In this document: in pieces, positions 20,873 to 32,019 of the stretch
How positions within the stretch are numbered: position 1 is the stretch's first letter
Layout of the letters: every line of letters starts with the position of its first letter
Assembly (NCBI GenBank): GCA_002840055.1
Contig: PGZJ01000003.1
Location: 372,001-436,000 of the forward strand
Origin: Gammaproteobacteria bacterium HGW-Gammaproteobacteria-11
Lineage (GTDB): Bacteria; Pseudomonadota; Gammaproteobacteria; Pseudomonadales; Pseudomonadaceae
Length of the DNA stretch: 64,000 bases
Direction of reading: 5' to 3'
Notes under the pieces: generated by a model
Told to the model about the DNA's origin: nothing
Databases searched by the model: none
Seen by the model: the letters and a program-made list of their open reading frames with translations, nothing else
Made by a program: the position numbers and the translations under genes

Positions 20873-22813
20873 ATGGATCAGGTCAGGCAGACAAGCATGA
20901 TGTTTCTAACTCGTTCATCGGACCTTCCGTGCGTTGGTCGGTATCGAAAATCAAGCTTTGCAGCAGGGCCAATGGCACTGCTGACGTTGTTTGTTTGCCT
21001 GTTTTTCCTATTGCCCAGGCCACTGCTGGCCAGCCAGCCAGTTGAACTCAACGGCAATGAAACCGCTCTCAGCCTACAGGCCCACAGCCAATTTCTGCGC
21101 GATCCGAGTGGCACGATGCAGCTCGAAGAGGTGCTGTCGCGCCTGACTGCCTTTGAAGAGGCCAGCACGCGGCGCGACTTGAATTTCAGTTACACCCACG
21201 ATCATGTCTGGCTACACATGGAGCTGACCTCCCGTGCCGACAGCAGGACCGACTGGGTAATCGAGATGCGCTATTCCTCGCTGGACCGGGTCAGCCTGTT
21301 CCTGCTGGCGCCGGACGGCAGCTGGAGCGCCCAGCACGCCGGCGATACCCTGCCCTTTGCCGAACGCAGCATCGGCCACCGCAACCCGGTATTCACCCTG
21401 ACCCTGGAACCGGGTGATACGCGCACACTATTGCTGCGCGCCAACTCCGAAGGCAATCTGACCCTCGACGGCCTGCTCTGGCAAGCCGAACACTTCACGC
21501 AGCAAAGCAACAGCGACTATGTTCTGGTCGCCCTGTATTTCGGTATGTTGCTGGCACTGGGTGGCTACAACCTGCTGCTGTTCCTTGCTCTGCGTGAGCG
21601 CTCTTTCCTGCTGTATGTCTGCTTTGTGGTCAGCTTCGGCACCGGCATGCTGGCGATCAATGGCCTGGGTGCACAGTATCTGTGGCCCGATCTGGGTGAA
21701 CATGGCAATCGCATCATGCCGTTCAGCCTGTGTCTCTCGGCCGCCGTCGGCGTGCTCTTCGCCCAGTCCTTTCTGGATACCGCGCGACGTGCCACGCGGG
21801 TTGACGCCATTCTGACGGTCTGGGCCTGGATAGCGATGATCGCCACCTTGACGATTCTGGTGTTGCCGGTACAGCTGGCCTTGCAGTTGATGTCACTGGT
21901 CGGTCTGATCACCACCCTGGTGCTGTTCTTTGCCGGCACCCTGTGCGTCATTCGCCGGGTACCCGGCTCGGCGATCTTTGTCATCGCCTGGTTGATGCTG
22001 CTGATTGGCGGCATGCTGCTGGCACTGCGTAATTTTGGCGTAATTCCCTCCAACTTCCTGACCGTGAACGCCATGCAGATTGGCTCAGCGATGGAAATGC
22101 TCCTGCTATCACTGGGTCTGGCGGCGCGCTTCAATGAAATGAAGCGCCTCAAGGAGCAGGCGCAGAAAGAGGCCTTGCTGGCCCAGCGGCAGGTAGTACG
22201 TTCATTGATGCAACAGGAAAAGATCCTCGAAAAGCGCGTATCAGAGCGCACTGAAGCGCTGGCCCAGGCCAATGCACAGCTGGAACTGCTGGCCATGCAG
22301 GACCCGCTGACCGGGCTGGCCAACCGCACAGCGCTGGCCCAGCACATGCAGCAGGCGATGCTGCGTACCGAACGGCGCGAAGAATGGCTGGCACTGGTGC
22401 TGATTGACCTGGATGCCTTCAAGGCAATCAATGACGAGATGGGCCACGACGCCGGCGATCAAGTGCTGGTCGAGGCGGCCAAACGACTGCGCGAGTGTGC
22501 GCGCGAAACCGATCTGGTCGCGCGTCTGGGCGGGGATGAATTCATTCTGGTCAGTGAAGGCATTGTTGACCGCGAGGATGCCCTGAGCCTGGGTGAGCGC
22601 CTGCTCGATGCGCTGAGCATGCCGATCATGTTGACCAACGGCAGTATCAGCGTCGGTGCCAGTATCGGCATCAGTCTGAGTAACGGCATAGAGCCGGATA
22701 TTGAAAGCATGATGCGCCAGGCTGACCAGGCCATGTATCAGCGCAAACGTAGCGGCCGACACGGCGTGGTGATCTATAGCGCACCGGGCAAAGGCTCCGA
22801 ACAGCCGGCCTGA
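20873..22813 (+). CDS. 7TM-DISM diguanylate cyclase
   Basis: 7TMR-DISM extracellular domain and 7TM region, then LTGLANRTAL...ARLGGDEFILVSEG. Confidence 0.9.
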   Translation: MDQVRQTSMMFLTRSSDLPCVGRYRKSSFAAGPMALLTLFVCLFFLLPRPLLASQPVELNGNETALSLQAHSQFLRDPSGTMQLEEVLSRLTAFEEASTRRDLNFSYTHDHVWLHMELTSRADSRTDWVIEMRYSSLDRVSLFLLAPDGSWSAQHAGDTLPFAERSIGHRNPVFTLTLEPGDTRTLLLRANSEGNLTLDGLLWQAEHFTQQSNSDYVLVALYFGMLLALGGYNLLLFLALRERSFLLYVCFVVSFGTGMLAINGLGAQYLWPDLGEHGNRIMPFSLCLSAAVGVLFAQSFLDTARRATRVDAILTVWAWIAMIATLTILVLPVQLALQLMSLVGLITTLVLFFAGTLCVIRRVPGSAIFVIAWLMLLIGGMLLALRNFGVIPSNFLTVNAMQIGSAMEMLLLSLGLAARFNEMKRLKEQAQKEALLAQRQVVRSLMQQEKILEKRVSERTEALAQANAQLELLAMQDPLTGLANRTALAQHMQQAMLRTERREEWLALVLIDLDAFKAINDEMGHDAGDQVLVEAAKRLRECARETDLVARLGGDEFILVSEGIVDREDALSLGERLLDALSMPIMLTNGSISVGASIGISLSNGIEPDIESMMRQADQAMYQRKRSGRHGVVIYSAPGKGSEQPA

Positions 22814-22832
22814 GCCGGCTGTTGCAGAACAC

Positions 22833-23936
22833 TTACTGGGCTGGCGAGACCCTGAGCAATTTACCCTCAGGCGAATCGGTCAACAGATAGATCGCACCAT
22901 CCGGGCCGCTGCGGACATCGCGAAAACGCGATTGCAGCTCGCCAAACAGCTCTTCCTGCTCAACCACCTCGTTACCCTGCAAGACCACCCGACGGACATG
23001 CTGCCCGGCCAGCGTGGAGACCAGCAGGTTACCTTGCCAGGCAGCAAACAGCTCACCGGAGTACAAGGCCATACCCGACGGCGCAATGGAGGGTGTCCAG
23101 TGCAGCAGTGGCTGTTCAAGACCACCCATTTCGGTATAGGGACTGATTACCGCACCACTGTAATCGACACCGTAAGTGATCTTCGGCCAACCGTAATTCT
23201 TCCCGGCCTCGATCAGGTTAAGCTCGTCGCCGCCCCGTGGGCCATGTTCATGGGCCAGCAGGCGCTGATTGGCACCGTCCCACAGCACGCCCTGAACGTT
23301 ACGGTGACCAATACTGTAAAGCTCAGGCAACGCACCTTCCTGACCAACAAAGGGGTTGTCCTCAGGCACCGAACCATCGCGATTCAGACGCACAATCGAG
23401 CCCAGATGATTACTGGTATTCTGGGCTTCCTCACGGTGAATAAAGGCATCTCCCAGCGTCAGCACCAGGCTGTTGTCGGGCATAAAGGCGATACGCGCAC
23501 CGTAGTGAGCACCCCCGCGCTTGGCGAACTCGGCGCGAAAGATTTCCTGCACCTGCTCAAGGCCGTTATCCGTCAAACGTGCACTGGCCAGACAGGTATT
23601 GTTGGCGTCCACCGTGCCGCAGGCATAGCTCAGGAAAAGCCGCTGGTTCTCTGCAAACTCGGGGTCCAGCGCCACTTCAAACAAACCGCCCTGGCGCTCG
23701 ACCAGCACCTCGGGCACACCACTGAGCGGTTCGGCCTGCAACTGACCCTCGGCATCCAGCAGGCGCAGTTGGCCGGCCCGCTCGGTAACCAGCATGCGCC
23801 CATCCGGCAGGAAGGCCAGCGACCAGGGTTGATTCAGGCCCTCAGCCAGGGTATCAATCCGGTATTCGACCGCCTGTGCCAGACTCGCAGAACCCAACAG
23901 CACCGCGGCTGCCAATGTATTCGCTTTGAACGTCAT
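22833..23936 (-). CDS. PQQ-dependent sugar dehydrogenase (glucose/sorbosone dehydrogenase family), secreted
   Basis: Signal peptide, LAEGLNQPWSLAFLPDGRMLVTERAGQLRL, HEHGPRGGDELNLIEAGKNYGWP. Confidence 0.9.
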   Translation of the reverse strand: MTFKANTLAAAVLLGSASLAQAVEYRIDTLAEGLNQPWSLAFLPDGRMLVTERAGQLRLLDAEGQLQAEPLSGVPEVLVERQGGLFEVALDPEFAENQRLFLSYACGTVDANNTCLASARLTDNGLEQVQEIFRAEFAKRGGAHYGARIAFMPDNSLVLTLGDAFIHREEAQNTSNHLGSIVRLNRDGSVPEDNPFVGQEGALPELYSIGHRNVQGVLWDGANQRLLAHEHGPRGGDELNLIEAGKNYGWPKITYGVDYSGAVISPYTEMGGLEQPLLHWTPSIAPSGMALYSGELFAAWQGNLLVSTLAGQHVRRVVLQGNEVVEQEELFGELQSRFRDVRSGPDGAIYLLTDSPEGKLLRVSPAQ

Positions 23937-23953
23937 GCCTTGTTACTCCTCAA

Positions 23954-24427
23954 TTAGCCGAGAACGCGCAAGCCGCGCTTGCTCTTGGGCCTGGTCAGCC
24001 GACCAAACACCGCACTACCAACGCCCACTGCCAGCATCATCACCAGCAGACCGGCAATACCGCGAGTCGCAGCAATAAACACCGGCATCGGCAACAGGTA
24101 ATCGGCAATATCAAAAGCCACCTTGATGCCGACCGCACCGGCGAGGAAAAACAACACCCCGCGCCAGGGCTTGAAAATGCGCCCCAATCCCGCCGCAACG
24201 GGTAGCGCCAGCAACAGGGTCACGGCCACCATGATGCCGAAGATAGGTGTAAAGCCGCGCAAATCGGCGAGGCTGGTGGTGAGGCGAACAGTGAAGGGAA
24301 TGTCAGTACCAATCAGACCCAGCGCCGCCAGATTGAACTGGGTCTGGACCAGGGTGCCCAGCACAGTGGCAATGACCACTGCCAGCAGATAAAAGAACAG
24401 TACGCGCAATACACTCATCAGAGTCAT
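23954..24427 (-). CDS. integral membrane protein, hypothetical
   Basis: ORF 23954..24478 with several TM segments; MTLMSVLRVLF start favoured. Confidence 0.6.
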   Translation of the reverse strand: MTLMSVLRVLFFYLLAVVIATVLGTLVQTQFNLAALGLIGTDIPFTVRLTTSLADLRGFTPIFGIMVAVTLLLALPVAAGLGRIFKPWRGVLFFLAGAVGIKVAFDIADYLLPMPVFIAATRGIAGLLVMMLAVGVGSAVFGRLTRPKSKRGLRVLG

Positions 24428-24508
24428 CTTGTTATTCCTGAAAGGTGAAAGTGTGCCAGCGCAACAAAAGACCGGCATGCCGGGGCTGTAACCACATGTG
24501 TCGCACCC

Positions 24509-24787
24509 TTACTCCAGCGATGCAGGCAGCTCCGGCAGATTACGCAACGCCTGCTCATAGGCGGGCATGTCAAAACCGCTATCCTGATCCAGCATCAAGC
24601 CGATGCTCCAGGCCAGCACCTGAGCCATCAGATCAAGGCTGTCCTCGCGACTGTATCCCACCAACGTCAGCTTGTTCAGCGTCGCCTGGGCCGCCGGCGG
24701 CTGGTTGGCTGCCAACTGGTTTTCAACTGCCTCGAGCAGCCGCTCGTGGGTAAAGGCCTCGTCAGCCTGGTCTTCAGGGCCTTGCAT
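24509..24787 (-). CDS. small conserved hypothetical protein
   Basis: MQGPEDQADEAFTHERLLEAVENQLAANQPPAAQATLNKLTLVGYSREDSLDLMAQVLAWSI; internal ATG start. Confidence 0.6.
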   Translation of the reverse strand: MQGPEDQADEAFTHERLLEAVENQLAANQPPAAQATLNKLTLVGYSREDSLDLMAQVLAWSIGLMLDQDSGFDMPAYEQALRNLPELPASLE

Positions 24788-24849
24788 AGGGCGCCTCCTA
24801 ACAGATAGAAACACGGGGCCCTGTGGCCCCGTCAACGCAGTACAGTTGC

Positions 24850-25914
24850 TCAGTGAATCTTGGGTGCCAGCTCACCAGCCTCATAGCGCTGATACATCTT
24901 CTCCAGCGATACCGGGCGGATCTTTGAAGCCTGACCGGCGCAGCCGAAGGCATCGTAGCGGGCCATACAGATATCACGCATGGCATCCACGGTCTTGGCC
25001 AGGAACTTGCGCGGATCGAACTCGCTGGGGTTCTGGGCCAGGAAGCGGCGTACCGCACCGGTAGAGGCCAGACGCAGATCGGTATCGATGTTGACCTTGC
25101 GCACGCCGTGCTTGATGCCTTCAACGATCTCTTCAACCGGCACACCGTAGGTTTCCGGAATCTCGCCACCAAACTCGTTGATTACCTTCAGCCATTCCTG
25201 CGGCACCGAACTGGAGCCGTGCATGACCAGATGGGTGCTGGGGATACGCGCGTGAATCGCCTTGATACGCTCAATCGCCAGAATGTCACCCGTCGGCGGA
25301 CGGGTGAACTTGTAGGCACCGTGGCTGGTACCGATGGCAATCGCCAGGGCATCAACCTGGGTCTGCTTGACGAAGTCAGCGGCTTCCTCGGGGTCGGTCA
25401 GCATCTGACTGTGATCCAGTACGCCCTCGGCACCAATACCGTCTTCTTCTCCGGCCATGCCGGTTTCCAGACTGCCCAGACAACCCAGTTCACCCTCAAC
25501 AGAGACGCCACAGGCATGCGCCATATCCACCGTATGACGGGTGACGCGCACGTTGTAGTCATAGTCCATCGGCGTCTTGCCGTCTTCACCCAGCGAGCCA
25601 TCCATCATCACCGACGAGAAACCTAGCTGAATCGAACGCTGGCACACTGCCGGACTGGTACCGTGATCCTGGTGCATGCACACCGGAATATGCGGAAACT
25701 CCTCGATGGCCGCCAGAATCATATGCTGCAGAAAGGGCGCACCAGCGTACTTGCGGGCACCGGCAGAGGCTTGCAGGATCACCGGAGAATCGCTATTGGC
25801 AGCGGCCTCCATGATTGCCCGAACCTGTTCCAGGTTGTTGACGTTGAAAGCCGGCACGCCGTAACCGAACTCGGCAGCGTGATCCAGCATTTGGCGCAGA
25901 CTGATCAGGGCCAT
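24850..25914 (-). CDS. fba: class II fructose-bisphosphate aldolase
   Basis: [46 protein letters not shown]. Confidence 0.95.
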   Translation of the reverse strand: MALISLRQMLDHAAEFGYGVPAFNVNNLEQVRAIMEAAANSDSPVILQASAGARKYAGAPFLQHMILAAIEEFPHIPVCMHQDHGTSPAVCQRSIQLGFSSVMMDGSLGEDGKTPMDYDYNVRVTRHTVDMAHACGVSVEGELGCLGSLETGMAGEEDGIGAEGVLDHSQMLTDPEEAADFVKQTQVDALAIAIGTSHGAYKFTRPPTGDILAIERIKAIHARIPSTHLVMHGSSSVPQEWLKVINEFGGEIPETYGVPVEEIVEGIKHGVRKVNIDTDLRLASTGAVRRFLAQNPSEFDPRKFLAKTVDAMRDICMARYDAFGCAGQASKIRPVSLEKMYQRYEAGELAPKIH

Positions 25915-25950
25915 GGGTAATCTCTCCGTAAAAAATATCCAAAAATATTC

Positions 25951-26037
25951 GCTGAAAGCTGAAAGCACACAGGGTGCAGGCATTACACTGCGCTTGGCAA
26001 CCGCTCGGATTACCTCAAGCTTCAAGCCTCCAGCTTA
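25951..26037. repeat. heptad repeat element (gctgaaa x2) with inverted right arm
   Basis: gctgaaagctgaaagc ... ctcaagcttcaagcctccagctta. Confidence 0.75.
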
Positions 26038-26046
26038 TAGCGGTTT

Positions 26047-27210
26047 TTAACCTTGCGCTCGCTGCTGCAAAATCTCGACCGCAGGCAACACCTTGCCCTC
26101 GACAAACTCGAGGAACGCGCCACCACCGGTGGAAATATAGGAAATCTGTTCCGCCACACCGTACTTGTCGATGGCCGCCAGGGTGTCGCCACCGCCGGCA
26201 ATCGAAAAGCCCTGGCTCTCGGCAATGGCCAGCGCCAGCGCCTTGGTGCCCTCGCCAAACTGGTCAAATTCGAACACCCCGACTGGGCCGTTCCACAGAA
26301 TAGTACCGGAGGCCTTGAGCATCTCACCGAACAGACGGGCAGTTTGCGGGCCGATATCCAGAATCATGTCGTCTTCGGCCACATCGGCAATCGCCTTGAT
26401 GGTCGCTTCCGCGTCCTCGGCAAAGGCCTTGGCCACCACCACATCCACCGGCAGCGGCACACTGACCTTGGCCGCAATGGCCTTGGCCGTGTCCAGCAGA
26501 TCAGCCTCATACAGTGACTTGCCCACCGGATAGCCGGCCGCCGCCAGAAAGGTATTGGCAATACCGCCACCCACAATCAACTGATCGCACTTGTCCGCCA
26601 GCGCCGTCAGCACATCCAGCTTGGTCGAGACCTTGGAACCAGCCACAATCGCCAGCATCGGCCGCGCCGGCTTGTCCAGCGCCTTGGCCAGTGCCTCCAG
26701 CTCGGCGGCCAACAACGGGCCAGCACAAGCTACCTTGGCAAACTTGGCCACCCCATGGGTTGAGCCCTGGGCGCGGTGCGCGGTGCCAAAGGCATCCATG
26801 ACAAACACATCGCAGAGCGCCGCATACTGCTGGGCCAGCGCATCGGTATTCTTCTTCTCACCGGCATTGAAGCGTACGTTTTCCAGCAGCACCAGCTCAC
26901 CCGGCTGTACCGCAACGCCATCCAGGTAATCGCGTACCAGCGGCACCTCACGACCCAGCGCTTCACTCAGGTAGGCCGCCACCGGGGCCAGACTGTTCTC
27001 TTCACTGAACACACCCTCTTCCGGGCGGCCCAGGTGCGAACAGACCATCACCGCCGCGCCCTTCTCCAGCGCCAGCTTGATGGTGGGCAGCGATGCCACA
27101 ATCCGCGCATCACTGCTGACCTTGCCGTTCTTGACCGGCACGTTAAGGTCTTCACGAATCAGCACCCGCTGGCCCTTGAGGTCCAGCTCCTGCATGGTCA
27201 ATACGCTCAT
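26047..27210 (-). CDS. pgk: phosphoglycerate kinase
   Basis: [36 protein letters not shown]-like C-terminus. Confidence 0.95.
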   Translation of the reverse strand: MSVLTMQELDLKGQRVLIREDLNVPVKNGKVSSDARIVASLPTIKLALEKGAAVMVCSHLGRPEEGVFSEENSLAPVAAYLSEALGREVPLVRDYLDGVAVQPGELVLLENVRFNAGEKKNTDALAQQYAALCDVFVMDAFGTAHRAQGSTHGVAKFAKVACAGPLLAAELEALAKALDKPARPMLAIVAGSKVSTKLDVLTALADKCDQLIVGGGIANTFLAAAGYPVGKSLYEADLLDTAKAIAAKVSVPLPVDVVVAKAFAEDAEATIKAIADVAEDDMILDIGPQTARLFGEMLKASGTILWNGPVGVFEFDQFGEGTKALALAIAESQGFSIAGGGDTLAAIDKYGVAEQISYISTGGGAFLEFVEGKVLPAVEILQQRAQG

Positions 27211-27332
27211 TTACCGCTCCTTGAATAAATCAATTTTCAATCTTGTTTCTCAGCAAAGTGCTTCTGCAGAGAAAAATGGCCAATTCCCCAGCGAGCTTGC
27301 TCGAAATGCTATCAGCCTACACAGAGTTATCA

Positions 27333-27443
27333 GGTGCTGTTGCCGGGCGCCCATCATGGACCGTCTATGCCCATGGACGGGCATAGCGAGCTTACAGGGA
27401 CGTACTTGCAGCGTGTCTATGATGGGCGTCCGGCAATAGCACC
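27333..27443. repeat. palindromic dispersed element, copy 1
   Basis: ggtgctgttgccgggcgcccatcatgga / tctatgatgggcgtccggcaatagcacc arms with core cttacagggacgtacttgcagcgtg. Confidence 0.85.
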
Positions 27444-27503
27444 CAACACAAAACCCTAACCCACTCAACGTGGCACTTTAAAAAAGCACGAACCCGGACA
27501 CAG

Positions 27504-28553
27504 TCACTCTGACTCGCAACACCGCAACCAGTGCCCCGCCACATCCAACATGCGATTGGCAAAGCCCCATTCGTTATCAAACCACACCAGCAGGTTCACC
27601 ATGCGCGGCCCCGACACACGGGTCTGGCTGCCATCGACAATCGCCGAATGCGGATCATGGTTGAAATCACAGCTGGCATGCGGCAACTCGGTGTAATCCA
27701 GCAACCCGGCATACTCACCCTCGGCCGCCGCCCGCAGCAACGCATTGATCTCTTCAGCTGTGGTATCACGCGCTGTTTGCAATGTGATGTCGAGCGCCGA
27801 AACATTCAGCGTCGGCACGCGGATAGCCTTGGCCTGAATACGCCCCGCCAGCTCCGGCAACAACCGCTCGATGCCGCGCGCCAAACCGGTCGACACCGGA
27901 ATCACCGACTGAAAAGCCGAGCGCGTACGACGCAAATCATCATGATGGTAGGCATCAATCACCGGCTGATCATTCATCGCCGAGTGAATGGTGGTAATGG
28001 ACACATAGTCCAGCCCGATACGCTCGTTCAGCAACCTGAGCAGCGGCACACCACAATTGGTCGTACAGGAAGCGTTGGACACCAAGCGCTGCGCGCCACC
28101 CAGCAGGTCATGATTCACGCCAAAGACCACCGTGGCATCCACCGCCTGCTCACTGGCCATCGGCTGTGAAAAGAGCACGCGCGGCACACCCGCATGAATA
28201 AAGCGCTGAGCCTGCTCGCGGGTGGTGTACTGGCCCGAGCATTCCAGTACCAGATCAATGTTCAATGCCTTCCAATCAATAGCTTCAGGCTCGGAGGCAC
28301 GCAGCACCTGCACACAGTCACCATTGATATGCAGGCCATCGTCCAGCACCCCCACGTCACCGGGAAAGCGCCCATGGGTCGAATCAAAGCGGGTCAGGTA
28401 CTCAATGCTGGCCTGATCGGCCAAATCATTCAGCGCCACAATCTGCATCCCGGTATCGCCACGCTCGTACAACGCACGCAACACGCAACGACCAATGCGG
28501 CCATAGCCGTTGAGGGCAATGCGATAGGCAGGGCGGCGAGGTGTCGAGGTCAT
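27504..28553 (-). CDS. epd: erythrose-4-phosphate/glyceraldehyde-3-phosphate dehydrogenase
   Basis: IALNGYGRIGRCVLRALYE, SNASCTTNCGVPLL; Epd-type assignment from similarity and context with pgk/fba/tkt. Confidence 0.85.
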   Translation of the reverse strand: MTSTPRRPAYRIALNGYGRIGRCVLRALYERGDTGMQIVALNDLADQASIEYLTRFDSTHGRFPGDVGVLDDGLHINGDCVQVLRASEPEAIDWKALNIDLVLECSGQYTTREQAQRFIHAGVPRVLFSQPMASEQAVDATVVFGVNHDLLGGAQRLVSNASCTTNCGVPLLRLLNERIGLDYVSITTIHSAMNDQPVIDAYHHDDLRRTRSAFQSVIPVSTGLARGIERLLPELAGRIQAKAIRVPTLNVSALDITLQTARDTTAEEINALLRAAAEGEYAGLLDYTELPHASCDFNHDPHSAIVDGSQTRVSGPRMVNLLVWFDNEWGFANRMLDVAGHWLRCCESE

Positions 28554-28599
28554 ATGAGCCTGTCAGGTTGGTAAGCAGCGATACATCAAAAATTCGGGC

Positions 28600-28750
28600 C
28601 GGAGGCTGAAAGCTGAAAGCTGAAAGCTGAAAAGTGGATTCTGATGCATTGCCCAGTGTCGAGACTTTGTTCAGCGAACCCTAGCCCGTGCACAGTCCAT
28701 GCAACAGCGATCAACTCAATCCTCCAGCCCTATGGCTTTCAGCCTCCAGC
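28600..28750. repeat. heptad repeat element (gctgaaa x4) with inverted right arm
   Basis: ggaggctgaaagctgaaagctgaaagctgaaaa ... ctccagccctatggctttcagcctccagc. Confidence 0.82.
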
Positions 28751-28756
28751 GTGGGG

Positions 28757-30757
28757 TCAGTCTTCCAACAGTTCTTCAGCTACCGCCAGCACATTTTCGA
28801 GGGTAAAGCCGAACTCCTCGAACAGCTGGGCAGCCGGGGCGGATTCACCGAAGGTGTGCATGCCGATGATACGGCCATCCAGACCCACATACTTGTACCA
28901 GAAGTCCGCATGGGCGGCCTCGATAGCGATCCGCGCACCCACTTCCAGCGGCAGCACCTGCTGCTTGTAGGCCGCATCCTGCTGGTCGAACACGCTGGTC
29001 GACGGCATGGATACCACGCGTACCTTGCGGCCCTGGGACGTCAGCTGTTCGTAGGCATCCACCGCCAGACCAACCTCGGAACCGGTGGCAATCAGAATCA
29101 GCTCCGGCTCACCGGCGCAATCCTTGAGCACATAACCGCCGCGGGCGACATTGGCCAGTTGCTCGGCATCGCGCGACTGATGGTTCAGGTTCTGGCGCGA
29201 GAAAATCAGCGCGCTGGGGCCATCGGCCCGCTCAATCGCATATTTCCAGGCAACTGCCGACTCAACCGCATCGGCCGGGCGCCAGGTATCCAGATTCGGC
29301 GTACCGCGCAGACTGGCCATCTGCTCGATCGGCTGGTGGGTCGGGCCATCCTCGCCCAGACCGATGGAGTCATGGGTAAACACATACAACACACGCTGAC
29401 GCATCAGCGCCGACATACGCACCGCATTACGGGCGTACTCCATGAAGATCAGGAAGGTCGCACCGTAGGGGATGAAGCCGCCGTGCAGCGCCACGCCGTT
29501 CATGATCGCGCTCATGCCGAACTCACGCACGCCGTAATACATGTAGTTACCCGAGGCATCCGCCGCCTCAACGCCCTTGCAGCCGGACCACAGGGTCAGG
29601 TTGGACCCGGCCAGATCGGCCGAGCCGCCAAGCAGCTCAGGCAACAGCGGACCAAAGGCATTCAGACTGTTCTGGCTGGCCTTGCGGCTGGCGATGGTCT
29701 CGCCCTTGGCGACCACGTCAGCCACATAGGCTGCAGCCTTGTCGGCAAAATCAGCCGGCAGCTCACCGGCGATGCGCCGCTTGAACTCGGATGCCAACTC
29801 CGGATAGGCCTGCTGATAGGCGGCAAAGCGGGTATTCCATTCCGCCTCGGCGACTGCACCGGCAGCCTTGGCATCCCATTCGGCATAAATATCCGCCGGA
29901 ATCTCGAACGGACCATGGCTCCAGTTCAGTGCGGCACGGGTGGCGGCGATTTCATCATCACCCAGCGGCGCACCGTGACACTCTTCCTTGCCCTGCTTGT
30001 TCGGCGAACCAAAACCAATGATGGTCTTGCAGCAGATCAGCGTCGGCTGACTGGTATTCTTGCGCGCGGTCTCGATGGCCATCTTGATCTCATCGGCATC
30101 GTGACCATCGACATTGCGGATCACCTGCCAACCGTAAGCCTCGAAGCGCTTCGGCGTGTCGTCGCTGAACCAGCCTTCTACTTCACCATCAATCGAAATC
30201 CCGTTGTCATCGTAGAAGGCAACCAGCTTGCCCAGACCCAGGGTGCCCGCCAGCGAGCAGACCTCATGGGAGATACCTTCCATCATGCAACCGTCGCCGA
30301 GGAAGGCGTAGGTGAAGTGGTCCACGATAGCGTGACCGTCACGGTTGAACTGCGCGCCCAGCACCTTTTCCGCCAGGGCAAAGCCCACGGCATTGGCAAT
30401 ACCCTGGCCCAGGGGGCCGGTGGTGGTTTCCACGCCTGGGGTATAACCGTATTCCGGGTGACCCGGGGTCTTGCTGTGCAGCTGACGGAAGTTTTTCAGA
30501 TCATCAATCGACAGATCGTAACCAGTCAGGTGCAGCAGCGAGTAAATCAACATCGAGCCGTGGCCGTTGGACAGCACAAAACGGTCGCGGTCGGCGAACT
30601 GCGGATTGCTCGGGTTGTGCTTGAGGTAATCACGCCACAGCACTTCGGCGATATCCGCCATGCCCATGGGTGCGCCGGGATGGCCGCTTTTGGCTTTCTG
30701 CACGGCATCCATGCTGAGGGCACGAATGGCATTGGCACGGTCACGACGGCTGGGCAT
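28757..30757 (-). CDS. tkt: transketolase
   Basis: [69 protein letters not shown]. Confidence 0.95.
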   Translation of the reverse strand: MPSRRDRANAIRALSMDAVQKAKSGHPGAPMGMADIAEVLWRDYLKHNPSNPQFADRDRFVLSNGHGSMLIYSLLHLTGYDLSIDDLKNFRQLHSKTPGHPEYGYTPGVETTTGPLGQGIANAVGFALAEKVLGAQFNRDGHAIVDHFTYAFLGDGCMMEGISHEVCSLAGTLGLGKLVAFYDDNGISIDGEVEGWFSDDTPKRFEAYGWQVIRNVDGHDADEIKMAIETARKNTSQPTLICCKTIIGFGSPNKQGKEECHGAPLGDDEIAATRAALNWSHGPFEIPADIYAEWDAKAAGAVAEAEWNTRFAAYQQAYPELASEFKRRIAGELPADFADKAAAYVADVVAKGETIASRKASQNSLNAFGPLLPELLGGSADLAGSNLTLWSGCKGVEAADASGNYMYYGVREFGMSAIMNGVALHGGFIPYGATFLIFMEYARNAVRMSALMRQRVLYVFTHDSIGLGEDGPTHQPIEQMASLRGTPNLDTWRPADAVESAVAWKYAIERADGPSALIFSRQNLNHQSRDAEQLANVARGGYVLKDCAGEPELILIATGSEVGLAVDAYEQLTSQGRKVRVVSMPSTSVFDQQDAAYKQQVLPLEVGARIAIEAAHADFWYKYVGLDGRIIGMHTFGESAPAAQLFEEFGFTLENVLAVAEELLED

Positions 30758-30924
30758 GGGTAACTCCTGTGGCTGACAAGACAGAATAAGGGTCAAGCAA
30801 AGGGTTGACCCGAAGCAAGGCCGGGCATTTTCGCGCAATCCGCGCCTACGGGCAACGAAAACCCCCATAAAGCCCTGCGCAGGCACTTTGCATCAGACAA
30901 GCGGGCACCTGAAACCGACACAGA

Positions 30925-30966
30925 CCGCAACACCTATATCAATTTATTTTGATATAGGTGTTGCGG
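30925..30966. promoter_or_regulatory. 18-bp perfect palindrome (6-nt spacer), candidate ArsR/SahR-type operator
   Basis: ccgcaacacctatatcaa-tttatt-ttgatataggtgttgcgg directly upstream of the ArsR-methyltransferase gene. Confidence 0.75.
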
Positions 30967-30996
30967 TACTCGGGATCGACCCCTACACTGCACGGC

Positions 30997-32019
30997 ATGA
31001 ATCACATCGCCCAGATCACGCCGCCGACCAGCAGCGCCACTCAACAACTGGCTGCCTTTTGCAAGGCAACCGGCGATGTGTTGCGCCTGGAAATCCTGCG
31101 GGTGCTGCGCAATGACTCCCTGGGTGTGCTGGAACTGGCGCAGCTGTTTGACATGCGCCAATCCGGCATGAGCCATCACCTGAAGGTCCTGGCCAACGCC
31201 GGACTGGTCAGCACCCGCCGCGAAGGCAACTCGATCTTCTATCGCCGCAGCCTGCCGGATAGCAGCCAGCCCTGGCATGGCATGCATGCCGAGCTGTTCA
31301 ACTGCATTGATACCGACGCGCTGAGTCCAGCGCTGCAGCAGGGCATCGACGCGATTCACAGCCAGCGTGCCGAACTGTCCCGACTGTTCTTTGCTCGCTT
31401 CAGCGAAGGCACCCCGGCGCAGCAGGACCTGATCGCTCACTTTGGTCTTTATCGTGAACCGCTGCTGGGCATGATCGACAGCCTGCGTAAAGACGATAAC
31501 AGTCTGGCCATTGAAGTCGGCCCCGGCGAAGGCGGCTTTCTACCGGACCTGGCCGGCCGCTTCACGCGCGTGATTGGCCTCGATAACGCACCCTCGATGC
31601 TTGAGCGTGCACGCCAGCATTGCGCCGAGGCCGGACTCGACAACGTTGACTGCCAACTCGCCGATGCCTTGCAACCGCAGTCATTGCCCGCCGCCGACTG
31701 CCTGGTCTGCAATATGGTGTTGCACCACATGCCCGCCCCGGCCGAAGCGATCAAGCGCTTTACCGCCCTGCTAAAGCCCGGCGGCAGCCTGATCCTCACC
31801 GAGCTGTGCAGCCATGACCAGAACTGGGTACGCGAAAGCTGTGGCGACCTGTGGCTCGGTTTTGACCAGCTCGACCTGAGCCATTGGGCCGCCGAAGCCG
31901 GACTGAGTGCAGGCAACAGCCTGTACCTGGGCCTGCGCAACGGCTTTCAAATCCAGATACAGCAATATCTCAAACCCCATTCCGACAACGCATTGCGAAC
32001 AGAAGGTACTGCAGCATGA
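30997..32019 (+). CDS. ArsR-family regulator fused to SAM-dependent methyltransferase (SahR-like)
   Basis: wHTH ([27 protein letters not shown]) then methyltransferase motif ([16 protein letters not shown]); immediately upstream of metK. Confidence 0.85.
   Translation: MNHIAQITPPTSSATQQLAAFCKATGDVLRLEILRVLRNDSLGVLELAQLFDMRQSGMSHHLKVLANAGLVSTRREGNSIFYRRSLPDSSQPWHGMHAELFNCIDTDALSPALQQGIDAIHSQRAELSRLFFARFSEGTPAQQDLIAHFGLYREPLLGMIDSLRKDDNSLAIEVGPGEGGFLPDLAGRFTRVIGLDNAPSMLERARQHCAEAGLDNVDCQLADALQPQSLPAADCLVCNMVLHHMPAPAEAIKRFTALLKPGGSLILTELCSHDQNWVRESCGDLWLGFDQLDLSHWAAEAGLSAGNSLYLGLRNGFQIQIQQYLKPHSDNALRTEGTAA

Noticed and set aside
22932-23957. 341-aa + strand ORF opposite the PQQ-dependent dehydrogenase
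   Set aside because: Antisense to a well-supported secreted enzyme.
28688-30763. 691-aa + strand ORF opposite transketolase
   Set aside because: Antisense to a clear tkt gene; composition reflects low stop frequency in the reverse frame, with no recognisable domain.
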